Source: a bacterium (GTDB lineage: Bacteria > Bdellovibrionota_C > UBA2361 > OMII01). From it: 5,496 bases of DNA. How positions within the stretch are numbered: the first letter of the stretch is position 1; each line of letters begins with the position of its first letter. Shown piece after piece: positions 1 to 5,306 of the stretch. The position numbers and the translations under genes were made by a program. The notes under the pieces are model-generated. The model was not told where the DNA came from and did not search any database. It saw only the letters and a program-made list of their open reading frames with translations. Location of the stretch: the NCBI GenBank assembly GCA_017853915.1, contig JAFMIS010000183.1:1-5496 (forward strand), read 5' to 3'.

Positions 1-55
1 TCTAGCCACCTGTCTAATGAGTTCCAGCGCCCTCTGAGGGAACTTGTCGGGTATA

Positions 56-149
56 TGATCTGCCCCCTCAGTTAGCACCAGTTCTGAGTAGAGTTTCCTG
101 TTAGAGGAAACTCTACATCATTCTGGTGCTATTTGGGGGGAGCAGATCA
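56..149. mobile_element. 94-bp palindromic IS3-like MITE or IS-end remnant
   Basis: The segment starts TGATCTGC (56-63) and ends GCAGATCA (142-149), a perfect 8-bp terminal inverted repeat. A C-run (63-67) and a G-run (135-140) lie inside it. Further in, AGCACCAG (74-81) pairs with CTGGTGCT (123-130), and a perfect 12-bp stem (88-99 with 105-116) closes on a 5-nt loop, so the whole unit folds into one long hairpin. Outer ends of the form TGATCTGCCCCC and reading TG...CA resemble termini of IS3-family insertion sequences as I remember them. No transposase is present and there is no obvious target-site duplication (ATA before, AAA after). It could be a MITE mobilised in trans, two IS ends left after deletion, or an unrelated repetitive palindrome. 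The inverted-repeat structure is certain; the IS3 assignment is tentative. Confidence 0.6.
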
Positions 150-787
150 AAAGCCAAAGAGCGCAAACGCTTTGGCAAGTGACCAGCACACATCGGACGG
201 GATATTTTTTGCTCTTAGTAGAAGCGCATGAAAAAAAAGGCCCGCCGGCAGGAATAAAGCTGCCCAAAAGAGTACATAAGTAATCTGTAAAACAGAGGAA
301 ACAGGGGATGAATCCATCAAAAAGTTTTTATCACCCGGATGGGTTTCCCTTCCATAGTTAAAAGTTTTGAGAAGCCCTCGCCGGAAGATACCAAGCCCGA
401 AAGAGCCACGGAGTCTTGCGCGCCTAGGTAGTGGTTAGACTAGACCAGTAGAGCAATCCACCTTCCTGGGTTAGATGCGAATCAAAAACCTGCAGTCTCT
501 TAACTAAGGCTGCAACTAACGGGAATGAGAGCAGGTGGCAGAAACAACGTTTGATATAGGCCGACTTGCTGTGCATTTTCGTTCACATCAGGCCTGCAGC
601 CTAATCAGGGTGTACTCACGTGATGGGTTGGATCTGATTCCCAGGGCTGTCCTCGGTGCCGTGATGACCAGAAGAGCTTGGTGATTGATCTCCCTGAATT
701 ACCGGATAATTCCAGGAATATAGTCGCGAACTAAACTCTCATGGCCCAGGGGCGACCCTCCAGTATTAGCAAATCCGCTCACTGTTG
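150..787. other. Long non-coding stretch, no gene recognised
   Basis: About 640 bp with no open frame of useful length and no recognisable protein on either strand. Visible items are a hairpin at 153-176 (GCCAAA with TTTGGC around a small GC stem), an A8 run at 231-238, and a hairpin at 693-716 in which GAATTA (696-701) pairs with TAATTC (707-712) and the stem continues past one bulged C. I checked for tRNA, RNase P RNA, 6S RNA and rRNA signatures and found none that convinced me. It may be degraded DNA next to the palindromic element, or it may hold an unrecognised structured RNA. Confidence 0.5.
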
Positions 788-816
788 TGGAAAATAAGGC
801 CTAGGAGTCGTATAAT
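788..816 (+). promoter_or_regulatory. Probable sigma-70 promoter of ssrA
   Basis: A perfect TATAAT lies at 811-816. Seventeen bases upstream is TGGAAA (788-793), a 4/6 match to the -35 consensus. Transcription would begin near 823 and give a leader of about 55 nt before the mature tmRNA 5' end at 878. That leader contains a small hairpin (TGAAGC 829-834 with GCTTCA 845-850) and would have to be removed by RNase P, as in known tmRNA maturation. The -10 is strong; the -35 is only fair. Confidence 0.6.
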
Positions 817-877
817 AAAAGAAAGGACTGAAGCGGTTGAATCTGCTTCATGTGCTTGTTCTTTCACAGTTGCATAC

Positions 878-1292
878 GGGGGTGTAAAGGTTTCGACTAG
901 ATTCAGGATCGATAGGTCTGCATGTCCAGGATCCGCTGGCCTGGTAAAAAGCGGAAAACTAATAACTGCTAAAAACAATGTTATTAACGCTGCTGCGCGT
1001 TTCGCACGTCCTTCCATGCCAATGGCAATGGCTGCGTAATGTAGGTAGCACCTAGACTCGCCACCACAAGTGCCGAGTCGGCTAATAGGGGGCGCGCCCG
1101 TAATCCCCTAACGGCCTAATCTTCTCGGGCTCTGGAACATCGCGCGCTGCGGCGGTGTTCCGAAACAAACAGGAGCTGGTCGGTTATAGCTGTGTGCGTT
1201 GATGCTATGCCGATGAGATTTACAACGCTCTAAACATGTAGAGGATCTATTGTGAGGTTTTTAGGACACGGGTTCGATTCCCGTCACCTCCA
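878..1292 (+). ncRNA. ssrA: tmRNA (transfer-messenger RNA), one-piece
   Basis: tmRNA acts as tRNA-Ala and mRNA to release stalled ribosomes and tag the nascent chain for proteolysis, together with SmpB. The 5' end GGGGGTG (878-884) pairs with CACCTCC (1285-1291) as a 7-bp acceptor stem with one G-U, and A1292 is the discriminator. CCA is not encoded. The T arm is intact: stem ACGGG (1268-1272)/CCCGT (1280-1284), loop TTCGATT. The conserved GGTTTCGAC follows the 5' stem. Helix P2 is visible as TAGAT (898-902)/ATCTA (1245-1249), with GCATGT near 921 facing ACATGTA near 1234. The first pseudoknot matches E. coli in form: CCAGG/CCTGG and TCCGC/GCGGA around TAAAAA. Later helices include a TAGGGG/CCCCTA stem near 1085-1110 and GGAACA/TGTTCC near 1134-1161. 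At 415 nt it is longer than the E. coli RNA (363 nt), partly because of a longer tag frame. It lies convergent to the MscS gene. Confidence 0.97.
968..1039 (+). other. ssrA: tmRNA proteolysis-tag reading frame
   Basis: The resume codon is GCT at 968-970, just after ...AATAACT, the equivalent of the TAGTC-GCA context in E. coli. The frame runs 23 codons to TAA at 1037-1039. It begins AKNNVINAAA, continues with RFAR, and ends PSMPMAMAA; the tRNA-borne alanine adds one more residue. This is much longer than the 10-codon E. coli tag. It has no acidic residues, carries one Lys and two Arg, contains three Met, and ends MAA rather than LAA. The small C-terminal Ala-Ala needed for ClpXP-type recognition in known tags is kept. 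An Asn-Asn-Val/Ile start and an internal FAR recall cyanobacterial tags, but that is a by-eye resemblance only. Confidence 0.9.
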
Positions 1293-1493
1293 TTTTTCCC
1301 ATTCGGCATTTGAGCCCAGGGGGCAATGCCCCCTCTCGCCGCTGATCGCGGCTTCACCCCGGGTGGTTCGGATTGGCGTATACTGGGTCCACCATTCCCG
1401 CTCGGCGCTTTTGCCCAGGGGCTGCCGCCCCTCTCGCTCGCCATGGCTCGCTTCACCCCGCAGGGCGGTTCGAATTGGCGTATACCACCTCCA
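1293..1493 (+). repeat. Two tandem ~100-bp repeats with tmRNA-tail-like ends
   Basis: Unit 1 (about 1293-1394) and unit 2 (about 1395-1493) share the same order of elements. First is a GC hairpin (AGGGGGC 1318-1324/GCCCCCT 1328-1334; AGGGGC 1417-1422/GCCCCT 1427-1432), whose stem is kept although length and loop differ. Next is GCTTCACCCCG (1351-1361 and 1450-1460). Then comes a 19-nt block, GGTTCGGATTGGCGTATAC at 1365-1383, matched 18/19 at 1467-1485. Each unit ends in a TCCACCA or CACCTCCA sequence. CACCTCCA at 1486-1493 is identical to the last 8 nt of the mature tmRNA (1285-1292), and GGTTCGA resembles its T loop. The layout recalls the rtT repeats after E. coli tyrT, where each repeat starts with the tRNA 3' end. 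The T-stem-like parts do not pair, so these are not functional tRNA halves. Open frames here read repetitively and are spurious. Confidence 0.75.
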
Positions 1494-1626
1494 CTCGACC
1501 CTTGAGCGAGTCGAGTGCCCTGAGTAAGGGAGCGTAGCGACCGCATCGAAGGGCTGTCTGTAAATCGCTCCGCTCGCTGGAAGCGAGCTATGCGGAGTGC
1601 CCTGCCTAGCCTTGTGGAAGCAGGGC
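1492..1626. repeat. Cluster of REP-like hairpins between convergent genes
   Basis: Four stem-loops follow one another: CACTCGAC (1492-1499)/GTCGAGTG (1510-1517), perfect over 8 bp; GCCCT (1517-1521)/AGGGC (1550-1554); GCTCGCT (1572-1578)/AGCGAGC (1582-1588) with a 3-nt loop and flanking CTCC/GGAG; and GCCCTGC (1599-1605)/GCAGGGC (1620-1626). The block lies between the 3' ends of ssrA and the MscS gene, where bidirectional termination or transcript 3'-end protection is expected. None is followed by a T-run on either strand, so a classical intrinsic terminator is not supported. The CCCTGAG...CGAAGGG wording is typical of dispersed intergenic palindromes. Confidence 0.55.
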
Positions 1627-1655
1627 TGATAGCGTTCAGTTCGAATTATCGATAA

Positions 1656-3347
1656 TTATACACGCTTCCATCCGACCGAGAGCTGCTTCGCGGCCGCGAT
1701 TGCAGCCTCGCGGGTTGGAGTGGGTGTTCTATCCGCAGGTGTTTCTTGATTCGACATCATGCGTAGCTCCTGTGGCGCTCCAGTGAGCCTAATCTGAAGG
1801 TTCTGCGCGAGGGTCAAAATAGCGAGAAATATCTTATCCTTTAAAACGAGCTCTTCTGTGGGGTCGCGTGTCACGAGGTGAAACTGGATGAGTATGCCCA
1901 TGCCAGTTATATTCAGTTCGTTCAGAAATACGAGGGAGCTATCCTGTTTGCATTTTGGATGCGAGGAGAGTAACTCGCGAATCCCGGCGCAGAAGGCATC
2001 GACCGATTGAGGTGGCGTGTCATACGCGAGGTTGAGTACCACACGAGTACGCAGCGCTTGTCTGGCGCCAAGGTTATCGACATGACTCGCGATGACTTTC
2101 GAGTTTGGCATGGAGACCAACGAGTTATCGGGGGTGCGAAGACGTGTCGATCGCAGACCAATCTGCTCAACAACGCCCATAACACCTCCCACATTGATGG
2201 AATCACCAACGCGAAAAGGTTGATCGATTAAAATAGCGATTGATCCAAATATGTTCTCAACTGTGTCCTTGGCGGCTAGAGCGAATGCTAAACCTCCGAG
2301 GCCAAGACCAGCGACAAGCCCCGATACATTCACTCCGTGCACGGTGAGAATTTGCGCGGTTCCGACAATAATGACGAGTAGCCACAAACCCTTTTGAACA
2401 AGCGGGTAAAGGATATCATCGACGGTCGATGGGCTGCGTGAGGCGCGGTTGCTCAAGCGTTCCCCAAAAATGTCCACCAGGTAAATACCTACTACGGCCA
2501 GCGCGACAATACGTACCGTCGCTATCCACTCAACGGCCGTGGTGTATACGTGCATCGGAAGGTCGATGGTAAGAAGAAATAGCTGGAGCGCCGTCGCCAA
2601 AAGAGCGACCGCGACCGGTCGGCCGAGCGGTTGAAGATTAAGCGTTCGAGGGAGACCAAATCGCGGCGCGAGAGCGGCGATAATAATCCAGCGAAAAATC
2701 AAAAGTATTATCCGGTGTAGGATGAAGAGAAGCACGATAGCGCAGATAGCCGCGAACCACTGCCAATCCTCAATCATGAATGTAGTGTTTTTAAGTTGTT
2801 CCGGGATATATGTGCGAATTGTAAGCCACGTTTTTGTAGCGCCGGCGAGCTCTCGCATGTCCTTTTTGGAGAGCTCTCCCTCAAGTTCTCGAAATATAGC
2901 TGGAGTATCAGCCACGGTTGCTTTGCTGAAGCGCCAGTTTGGACCGTTTCGGTCCATATAAATAGCGAAGCCAGCGACCTGAGTGATTTGAAGGGCGTCG
3001 ACGGTCGTGTTCGCTGGGGCTTTACTTGAGGTGACACCGATGTGATCGAGTACCGCGTATAACTTTACCGCTACTTCCTCGGCCCGTTCTTGCCGAACTA
3101 GTTCTGGAATGTCGGCGGTGTCTAGGGTTTTTATCGCGCGTTCGATCTCTATTGAGCCTTCTGATGGATCCATCGCGGCAAGAAAAGTCGCTAAGGTCGA
3201 TCGAGGGGACCGCAAGTCGTTGTCAGGGAGAATGACGAGTGGGGCCGGGGGCGTTTGTGTGGGAAGCGGTTCTTGGGGCTGGGACCAAGCACCGAGGGGG
3301 TTGATGAGAAGGACTAAAGCGAATAGGAACGAGCGAAACTGCCTCAC
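1656..3347 (-). CDS. MscS-family mechanosensitive ion channel with periplasmic N-domain
   Basis: This 563-residue protein is about twice the length of E. coli MscS (286 aa). Such channels gate in response to membrane tension and release solutes on hypo-osmotic shock. Residues 1-22 form a signal peptide (R2 and R5, then FLFALVLLINPLG, likely cut after AWS). Residues about 23-190 would be a hydrophilic periplasmic domain. Membrane segments lie at about 195-225, 242-262, 272-294 and 317-336. The Gly/Ala-rich pore helix (about 341-373, containing GLVAGLGLGGLAFALAAKD) follows, then the MscS beta domain (376-420: FRVGD, INVGG, GVVEQIGLRSTRLRT, MPNSKV) and the alpha/beta C-terminal domain to about 530. 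A Pro/Thr-rich cytoplasmic tail ends the protein. The start is GTG; GGAGAG at 3354-3359 lies 6 nt upstream, and the signal peptide needs this start because the next Met is residue 59. Family assignment is firm; the ion preference and exact subfamily are not known. Confidence 0.96.
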   Translation of the reverse strand: MRQFRSFLFALVLLINPLGAWSQPQEPLPTQTPPAPLVILPDNDLRSPRSTLATFLAAMDPSEGSIEIERAIKTLDTADIPELVRQERAEEVAVKLYAVLDHIGVTSSKAPANTTVDALQITQVAGFAIYMDRNGPNWRFSKATVADTPAIFRELEGELSKKDMRELAGATKTWLTIRTYIPEQLKNTTFMIEDWQWFAAICAIVLLFILHRIILLIFRWIIIAALAPRFGLPRTLNLQPLGRPVAVALLATALQLFLLTIDLPMHVYTTAVEWIATVRIVALAVVGIYLVDIFGERLSNRASRSPSTVDDILYPLVQKGLWLLVIIVGTAQILTVHGVNVSGLVAGLGLGGLAFALAAKDTVENIFGSIAILIDQPFRVGDSINVGGVMGVVEQIGLRSTRLRTPDNSLVSMPNSKVIASHVDNLGARQALRTRVVLNLAYDTPPQSVDAFCAGIRELLSSHPKCKQDSSLVFLNELNITGMGILIQFHLVTRDPTEELVLKDKIFLAILTLAQNLQIRLTGAPQELRMMSNQETPADRTPTPTREAAIAAAKQLSVGWKRV

Positions 3348-3484
3348 GGAAGACTCTCCAAAATGAAGCTCAATAGTACATGAGCCTGCACATGGAGAGT
3401 ACTAGTTCCCGGGAGTCTTCAAAAGACTTGAGGCCACAAAGCGAGGGTAGTTAGGCCTAAGATACCGAACTATTGATTTTTTTT

Positions 3485-3514
3485 GTTATAGCCAAGTGCT
3501 TGTTCCGATTGCAA
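3485..3514 (-). promoter_or_regulatory. Candidate promoter of the MscS gene
   Basis: On the minus strand TTGCAA (3509-3514) is followed after 18 bp by TATAAC (3485-3490), matching the -35 and -10 consensus at 4/6 and 5/6. Transcription would start near 3478 and give a leader of about 130 nt. That leader includes a small hairpin (AGTCTT near 3414 with AAGACT near 3423). No other pairing of this quality was seen upstream of the gene. Confidence 0.4.
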
Positions 3515-3528
3515 CTCCCAAGAAAGTT

Positions 3529-3602
3529 AGCCACGGCACGAGCCCCCGAGCTCATTGCTTCCTGACAAGCAAACAAAGTGACTCCGGGGCCCATCCGTGG
3601 CT
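3529..3602. repeat. Nested three-tier stem-loop, 74 nt
   Basis: AGCCACGG (3529-3536) pairs perfectly with CCGTGGCT (3595-3602). Inside it GCCCC-C-GAG (3542-3550) pairs with CTC-C-GGGGC (3582-3590), 8 of 9 positions. Inside that TTGCTT (3555-3560) pairs with AAGCAA (3567-3572) around a 6-nt loop. The arms are collinear, so one long hairpin is expected. It lies upstream of the candidate MscS promoter in the CBS-MscS gap. It has no T-run and no integron attC-type core at its ends. It could be a repetitive element, a small structured RNA, or a DNA cruciform site. Confidence 0.55.
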
Positions 3603-3623
3603 GATGATGGGAATCGCGTTATA

Positions 3624-3691
3624 GCGTTTTGCAAAAGTCCATAGCGAAATCCCGTCTGCCGCAAAACGCAATCGATTCGCGGACGCGAATC
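3624..3691 (-). terminator. Paired hairpins after the CBS gene, possible terminator
   Basis: Two inverted repeats lie just past the CBS stop codon on the minus strand: GATTCGC (3674-3680)/GCGAATC (3685-3691), 7 bp with a 4-nt loop, 17 bp after the stop; and GCGTTTTGC (3624-3632)/GCAAAACGC (3661-3669), 9 bp with a 28-nt loop. Reading the minus strand, the first hairpin is followed by GATTGCGTTTT, a poor U-tract. Position supports a 3'-end function, but the T-run is too weak to be sure. Confidence 0.35.
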
Positions 3692-3708
3692 AAATCACTA
3701 TAGTTGCC

Positions 3709-4158
3709 TTAGTGAGCCGCGGCTCCTGTCGCTCCTGGGGCTCGCCCCGCATGTCGCAGGATCTCTTTAGCGTACTGTTCTGGAGCTTTCTCGGCTATAT
3801 CAGCGAGTGAGAGTATTCCAACAATATGATTGCTCTTGTCGATCACCGGTAGACGGCGAACTTCCTTCTCCTCAAACGTTTTACACGTCTTAGAGACTTC
3901 GGAGTCTGGAGTTACGGTAAAGACAGGGGAGGACATGCACTCGCTGGCTGAGGTTGTTGCGGGGTCCTTCCCTTTAGCCACGGCTCGACAGCATATGTCG
4001 CGGTCAGTGATGACTCCTACGAGTTCGGGTTTATCTTTTGATCGGATCACTGGAATCTCGCCGCAGCTGTTGTCGTCCATAAGTTTTGCTACCTCCTTAA
4101 GCTTGGTGGTAGGCACACATGTCACTGGATTCTTAGTCATCAGGTCTTTAACATTCAT
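3709..4158 (-). CDS. Two-CBS-domain protein (CBS pair)
   Basis: A soluble cytoplasmic protein of 149 residues made almost only of a CBS pair (Bateman module), a fold that binds adenine nucleotides such as AMP, ATP or SAM and acts as an energy or redox sensor. CBS1 spans about 7-62 (MTKNPVTCVPTTKLKEVAKLM, then IPVI, then GVITDRDI at 48-55). CBS2 spans about 75-128 (MSSPVFTVTPDSEV, then RRLPVID, then GILSLADIA at 114-122). A short Ala/Gly tail ends it. Cysteines occur at 14, 32, 56, 57, 74 and 92. The start chosen is ATG at 4156-4158 because AAGGAG (4165-4170) lies 6 nt upstream. An upstream in-frame start at 4194 would place the SD inside the coding region and add 12 residues unlike the family. 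No effector domain is fused, so its partner is unknown. It stands alone, 158 bp from the gene upstream. Confidence 0.94.
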   Translation of the reverse strand: MNVKDLMTKNPVTCVPTTKLKEVAKLMDDNSCGEIPVIRSKDKPELVGVITDRDICCRAVAKGKDPATTSASECMSSPVFTVTPDSEVSKTCKTFEEKEVRRLPVIDKSNHIVGILSLADIAEKAPEQYAKEILRHAGRAPGATGAAAH

Positions 4159-4195
4159 AAATATCTCCTTGTGTGGAAGAGTGTAATCGCACAAA

Positions 4196-4259
4196 AGTAT
4201 AGCCTTGGGCGTTAAGGAGGTTGGGTGAGCTCCCTCAGAGCGCGTGGCACGCCCTCAGA
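4196..4259 (-). promoter_or_regulatory. Candidate CBS-gene promoter with upstream direct repeats
   Basis: TATACT on the minus strand (4196-4201) is a 5/6 -10 match, 37 bp before the CBS start codon. No -35 sequence is recognisable at the expected distance. Further upstream, CCCTCAGA occurs twice on the plus strand (4232-4239 and 4252-4259), exactly 20 bp apart, or two helical turns. With a start site near 4189 they fall at roughly -43 to -70, where activators often bind. An activator-dependent promoter is a reasonable reading but is inference. Confidence 0.35.
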
Positions 4260-4316
4260 TTTTAGGAGCCCTGCTCTACTATCGGCGTCAAAAGCAAACA
4301 GCTCAGCGTGTCGCGA

Positions 4317-4799
4317 TCAATCATCGTGTTCGTGGGAGGCATGGGCCGCTGTTGAAGTCGCCACGAACGCTTCGGGGTGTCGAATTTTACCGCCTCGGAA
4401 GGCGGCCTGGCCCAATAAAAGAGCTGAGAGGCAGCCCGCGCTCAGAGTGGCACGGAGAAGTAGGCGTTCGAGACGGGCCCCACGAGAGATTGCCCACAGC
4501 GAGCAGATGCCGAGAAGTCCAGCAAGGAGCGTCATCCACAATGCCAGTTCCGCCGCCTCTTCATGCTCTTCAATCACATTTTTAGAGGCCCCAGCCAGAT
4601 GCTCAACGATCTCTTCTGCTTCTCCACCTGACAGAAATGTTGGAATCGCGATGGTAGCAGCGAATATAAGAAGCCATAGCCCTACGCGGGATATCACTAG
4701 AGAGCTTCGCCAGATTCCAATGAGCGCAATACATACACTCGTGGGAACCAAAACAATTGGAAGATGAATGAGCGTCAGATGAAGGTGGACGGCGTTCAT
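4317..4799 (-). CDS. DUF2231-like four-helix membrane protein
   Basis: A 160-residue inner-membrane protein of unknown function. Predicted membrane helices lie at about 9-30, 36-57, 84-105 and 115-133. The first opens with HLHLTLIHLPIVLVP (H5, H7, H12), a His-containing helix start typical of DUF2231-type proteins. A conserved-looking loop (GGEAEEIVEHLAG, then EEHEEAAE) joins helices 2 and 3. After helix 4 comes GGKIRHPE, and the C-terminus ends HASHEHDD with H153, H156 and H158. The many His residues near the membrane suggest metal or heme binding, which the family does not prove. ATG at 4797-4799 is the only start, since TGA lies in frame just upstream. It has almost no Shine-Dalgarno (AGG directly abuts the ATG). 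The KGG gene ends 49 bp upstream on the same strand, so co-transcription is likely. Family name is moderately sure; coding status is sure. Confidence 0.85.
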   Translation of the reverse strand: MNAVHLHLTLIHLPIVLVPTSVCIALIGIWRSSLVISRVGLWLLIFAATIAIPTFLSGGEAEEIVEHLAGASKNVIEEHEEAAELALWMTLLAGLLGICSLWAISRGARLERLLLRATLSAGCLSALLLGQAAFRGGKIRHPEAFVATSTAAHASHEHDD

Positions 4800-4848
4800 C
4801 CTAGGAGATCTACATCATAACTCCAACGCTGTGAAACCAGATATTTCC

Positions 4849-5133
4849 TTAGCCTTCAATTGATGGAGGCATTTCAGGGGTGGGGCGTGATCTTCCTTGA
4901 CTTCGAGCCTCGCCTCCCAAACGACCGATCGCAGCCATATGCTTGCGGTCACGACTAACGGATTGCCCCCCTTTGCGACCTGCTTCACGAGCCTCTTCTG
5001 GGGTGAATTCGTGAGCATTGCCGCGGAGATGAGCGATTTTTCCTCCGCGTCGCGCGATCTCGCGCTGCTTGGCCGGATCCATAGCGGCAAACCCACGCGG
5101 CCTTTTCTCGGGTGTTTTTTGTATCTCTGTCAT
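4849..5133 (-). CDS. KGG-repeat stress-induced protein (con-10/GsiB-like)
   Basis: A 94-residue, very hydrophilic, Gly/Arg-rich protein with no membrane segment or signal. Three copies of the KGG-type motif are visible: GFAAMDPAKQREIARRGGK (14-32), FTPEEAREAGRKGGQSVS (43-60) and RDRKHMAAIGRLGGEA (61-76). Proteins of this family (PF10685-type, including Bacillus GsiB and fungal con-10) accumulate in general stress or desiccation and are thought to be largely disordered protectants; the molecular action is not established. The start ATG at 5131-5133 has GAGGAG (5139-5144) 5 nt upstream. Another minus-strand frame overlaps it but lacks any family match. It is the first gene of a possible pair with the DUF2231-like protein. 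I did not find a clear promoter; CATACT near 5150 is a weak -10. Confidence 0.92.
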   Translation of the reverse strand: MTEIQKTPEKRPRGFAAMDPAKQREIARRGGKIAHLRGNAHEFTPEEAREAGRKGGQSVSRDRKHMAAIGRLGGEARSQGRSRPTPEMPPSIEG

Positions 5134-5210
5134 GGAAGCTCCTCACTGGAGTATGTGTTATCCGAAATGTGATACCAGCGTACGGAAGCGGGATAAAAAG
5201 TTGTATGACC

Positions 5211-5241
5211 GGGCTTTCGCTAAGGAAGGCCCGCAAAGCCC
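5211..5241. repeat. GC-rich stem-loop upstream of the KGG gene
   Basis: GGGCTTT-C-GC (5211-5220) pairs with GC-AAAGCCC (5233-5241), nine base pairs with one bulged C and a 12-nt loop. It lies about 80 bp before the KGG start codon. It may mark the 3' end of something transcribed leftward from beyond the window, or be a leader element of the KGG transcript. There is no T-run directly after it on either strand. Confidence 0.4.
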
Positions 5242-5306
5242 ACTCTGAAGCGAGGCCAAGCGAAGGCGCCTACACCAGTTTCCGAATAGAGCGGCACGGG
5301 TGGAGG

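Noticed and set aside
231..265. Minus-strand terminator-like GC stretch followed by T8
   Set aside because: GGCAG/CTGCC can pair, but 8 nt separate the stem from the T-run, and no gene ends there.
437..730. Group I intron-like pieces (GACTAGAC near 440, ATATAGTC near 718)
   Set aside because: They resemble the two strands of P7 but are about 280 nt apart, and I could not find matching P3, P4 or P6 pairings or an interrupted gene.
766..1039. Open frames on both strands over the 5' half of ssrA
   Set aside because: They overlap the tmRNA; the plus one is open only because it runs into the tag frame.
1247..1546. Open frames on both strands over the tmRNA 3' end and repeats
   Set aside because: The minus product contains GDGNRTRV, a familiar mistranslation of a tRNA-type 3' end, and the rest only mirrors the DNA repeats.
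1644..1657. Perfect 14-bp palindrome AATTATCGATAATT overlapping the MscS stop codon
   Set aside because: It is AT-rich with no loop or partner site. It could be an operator, but nothing nearby supports that.
4159..4194. Upstream ATG giving a 12-residue longer CBS protein
   Set aside because: The strong AAGGAG at 4165-4170 fits the ATG at 4158, and the extra residues fall outside the CBS fold.
4225..4767. Plus-strand open frame of 180 codons with a perfect AAGGAGG (4214-4220) before GTG
   Set aside because: It lies antisense to the DUF2231-like gene, which has clear membrane helices and family motifs. The antisense product is Ser/Arg/Ala-rich and unlike any family. The AAGGAGG is probably chance.
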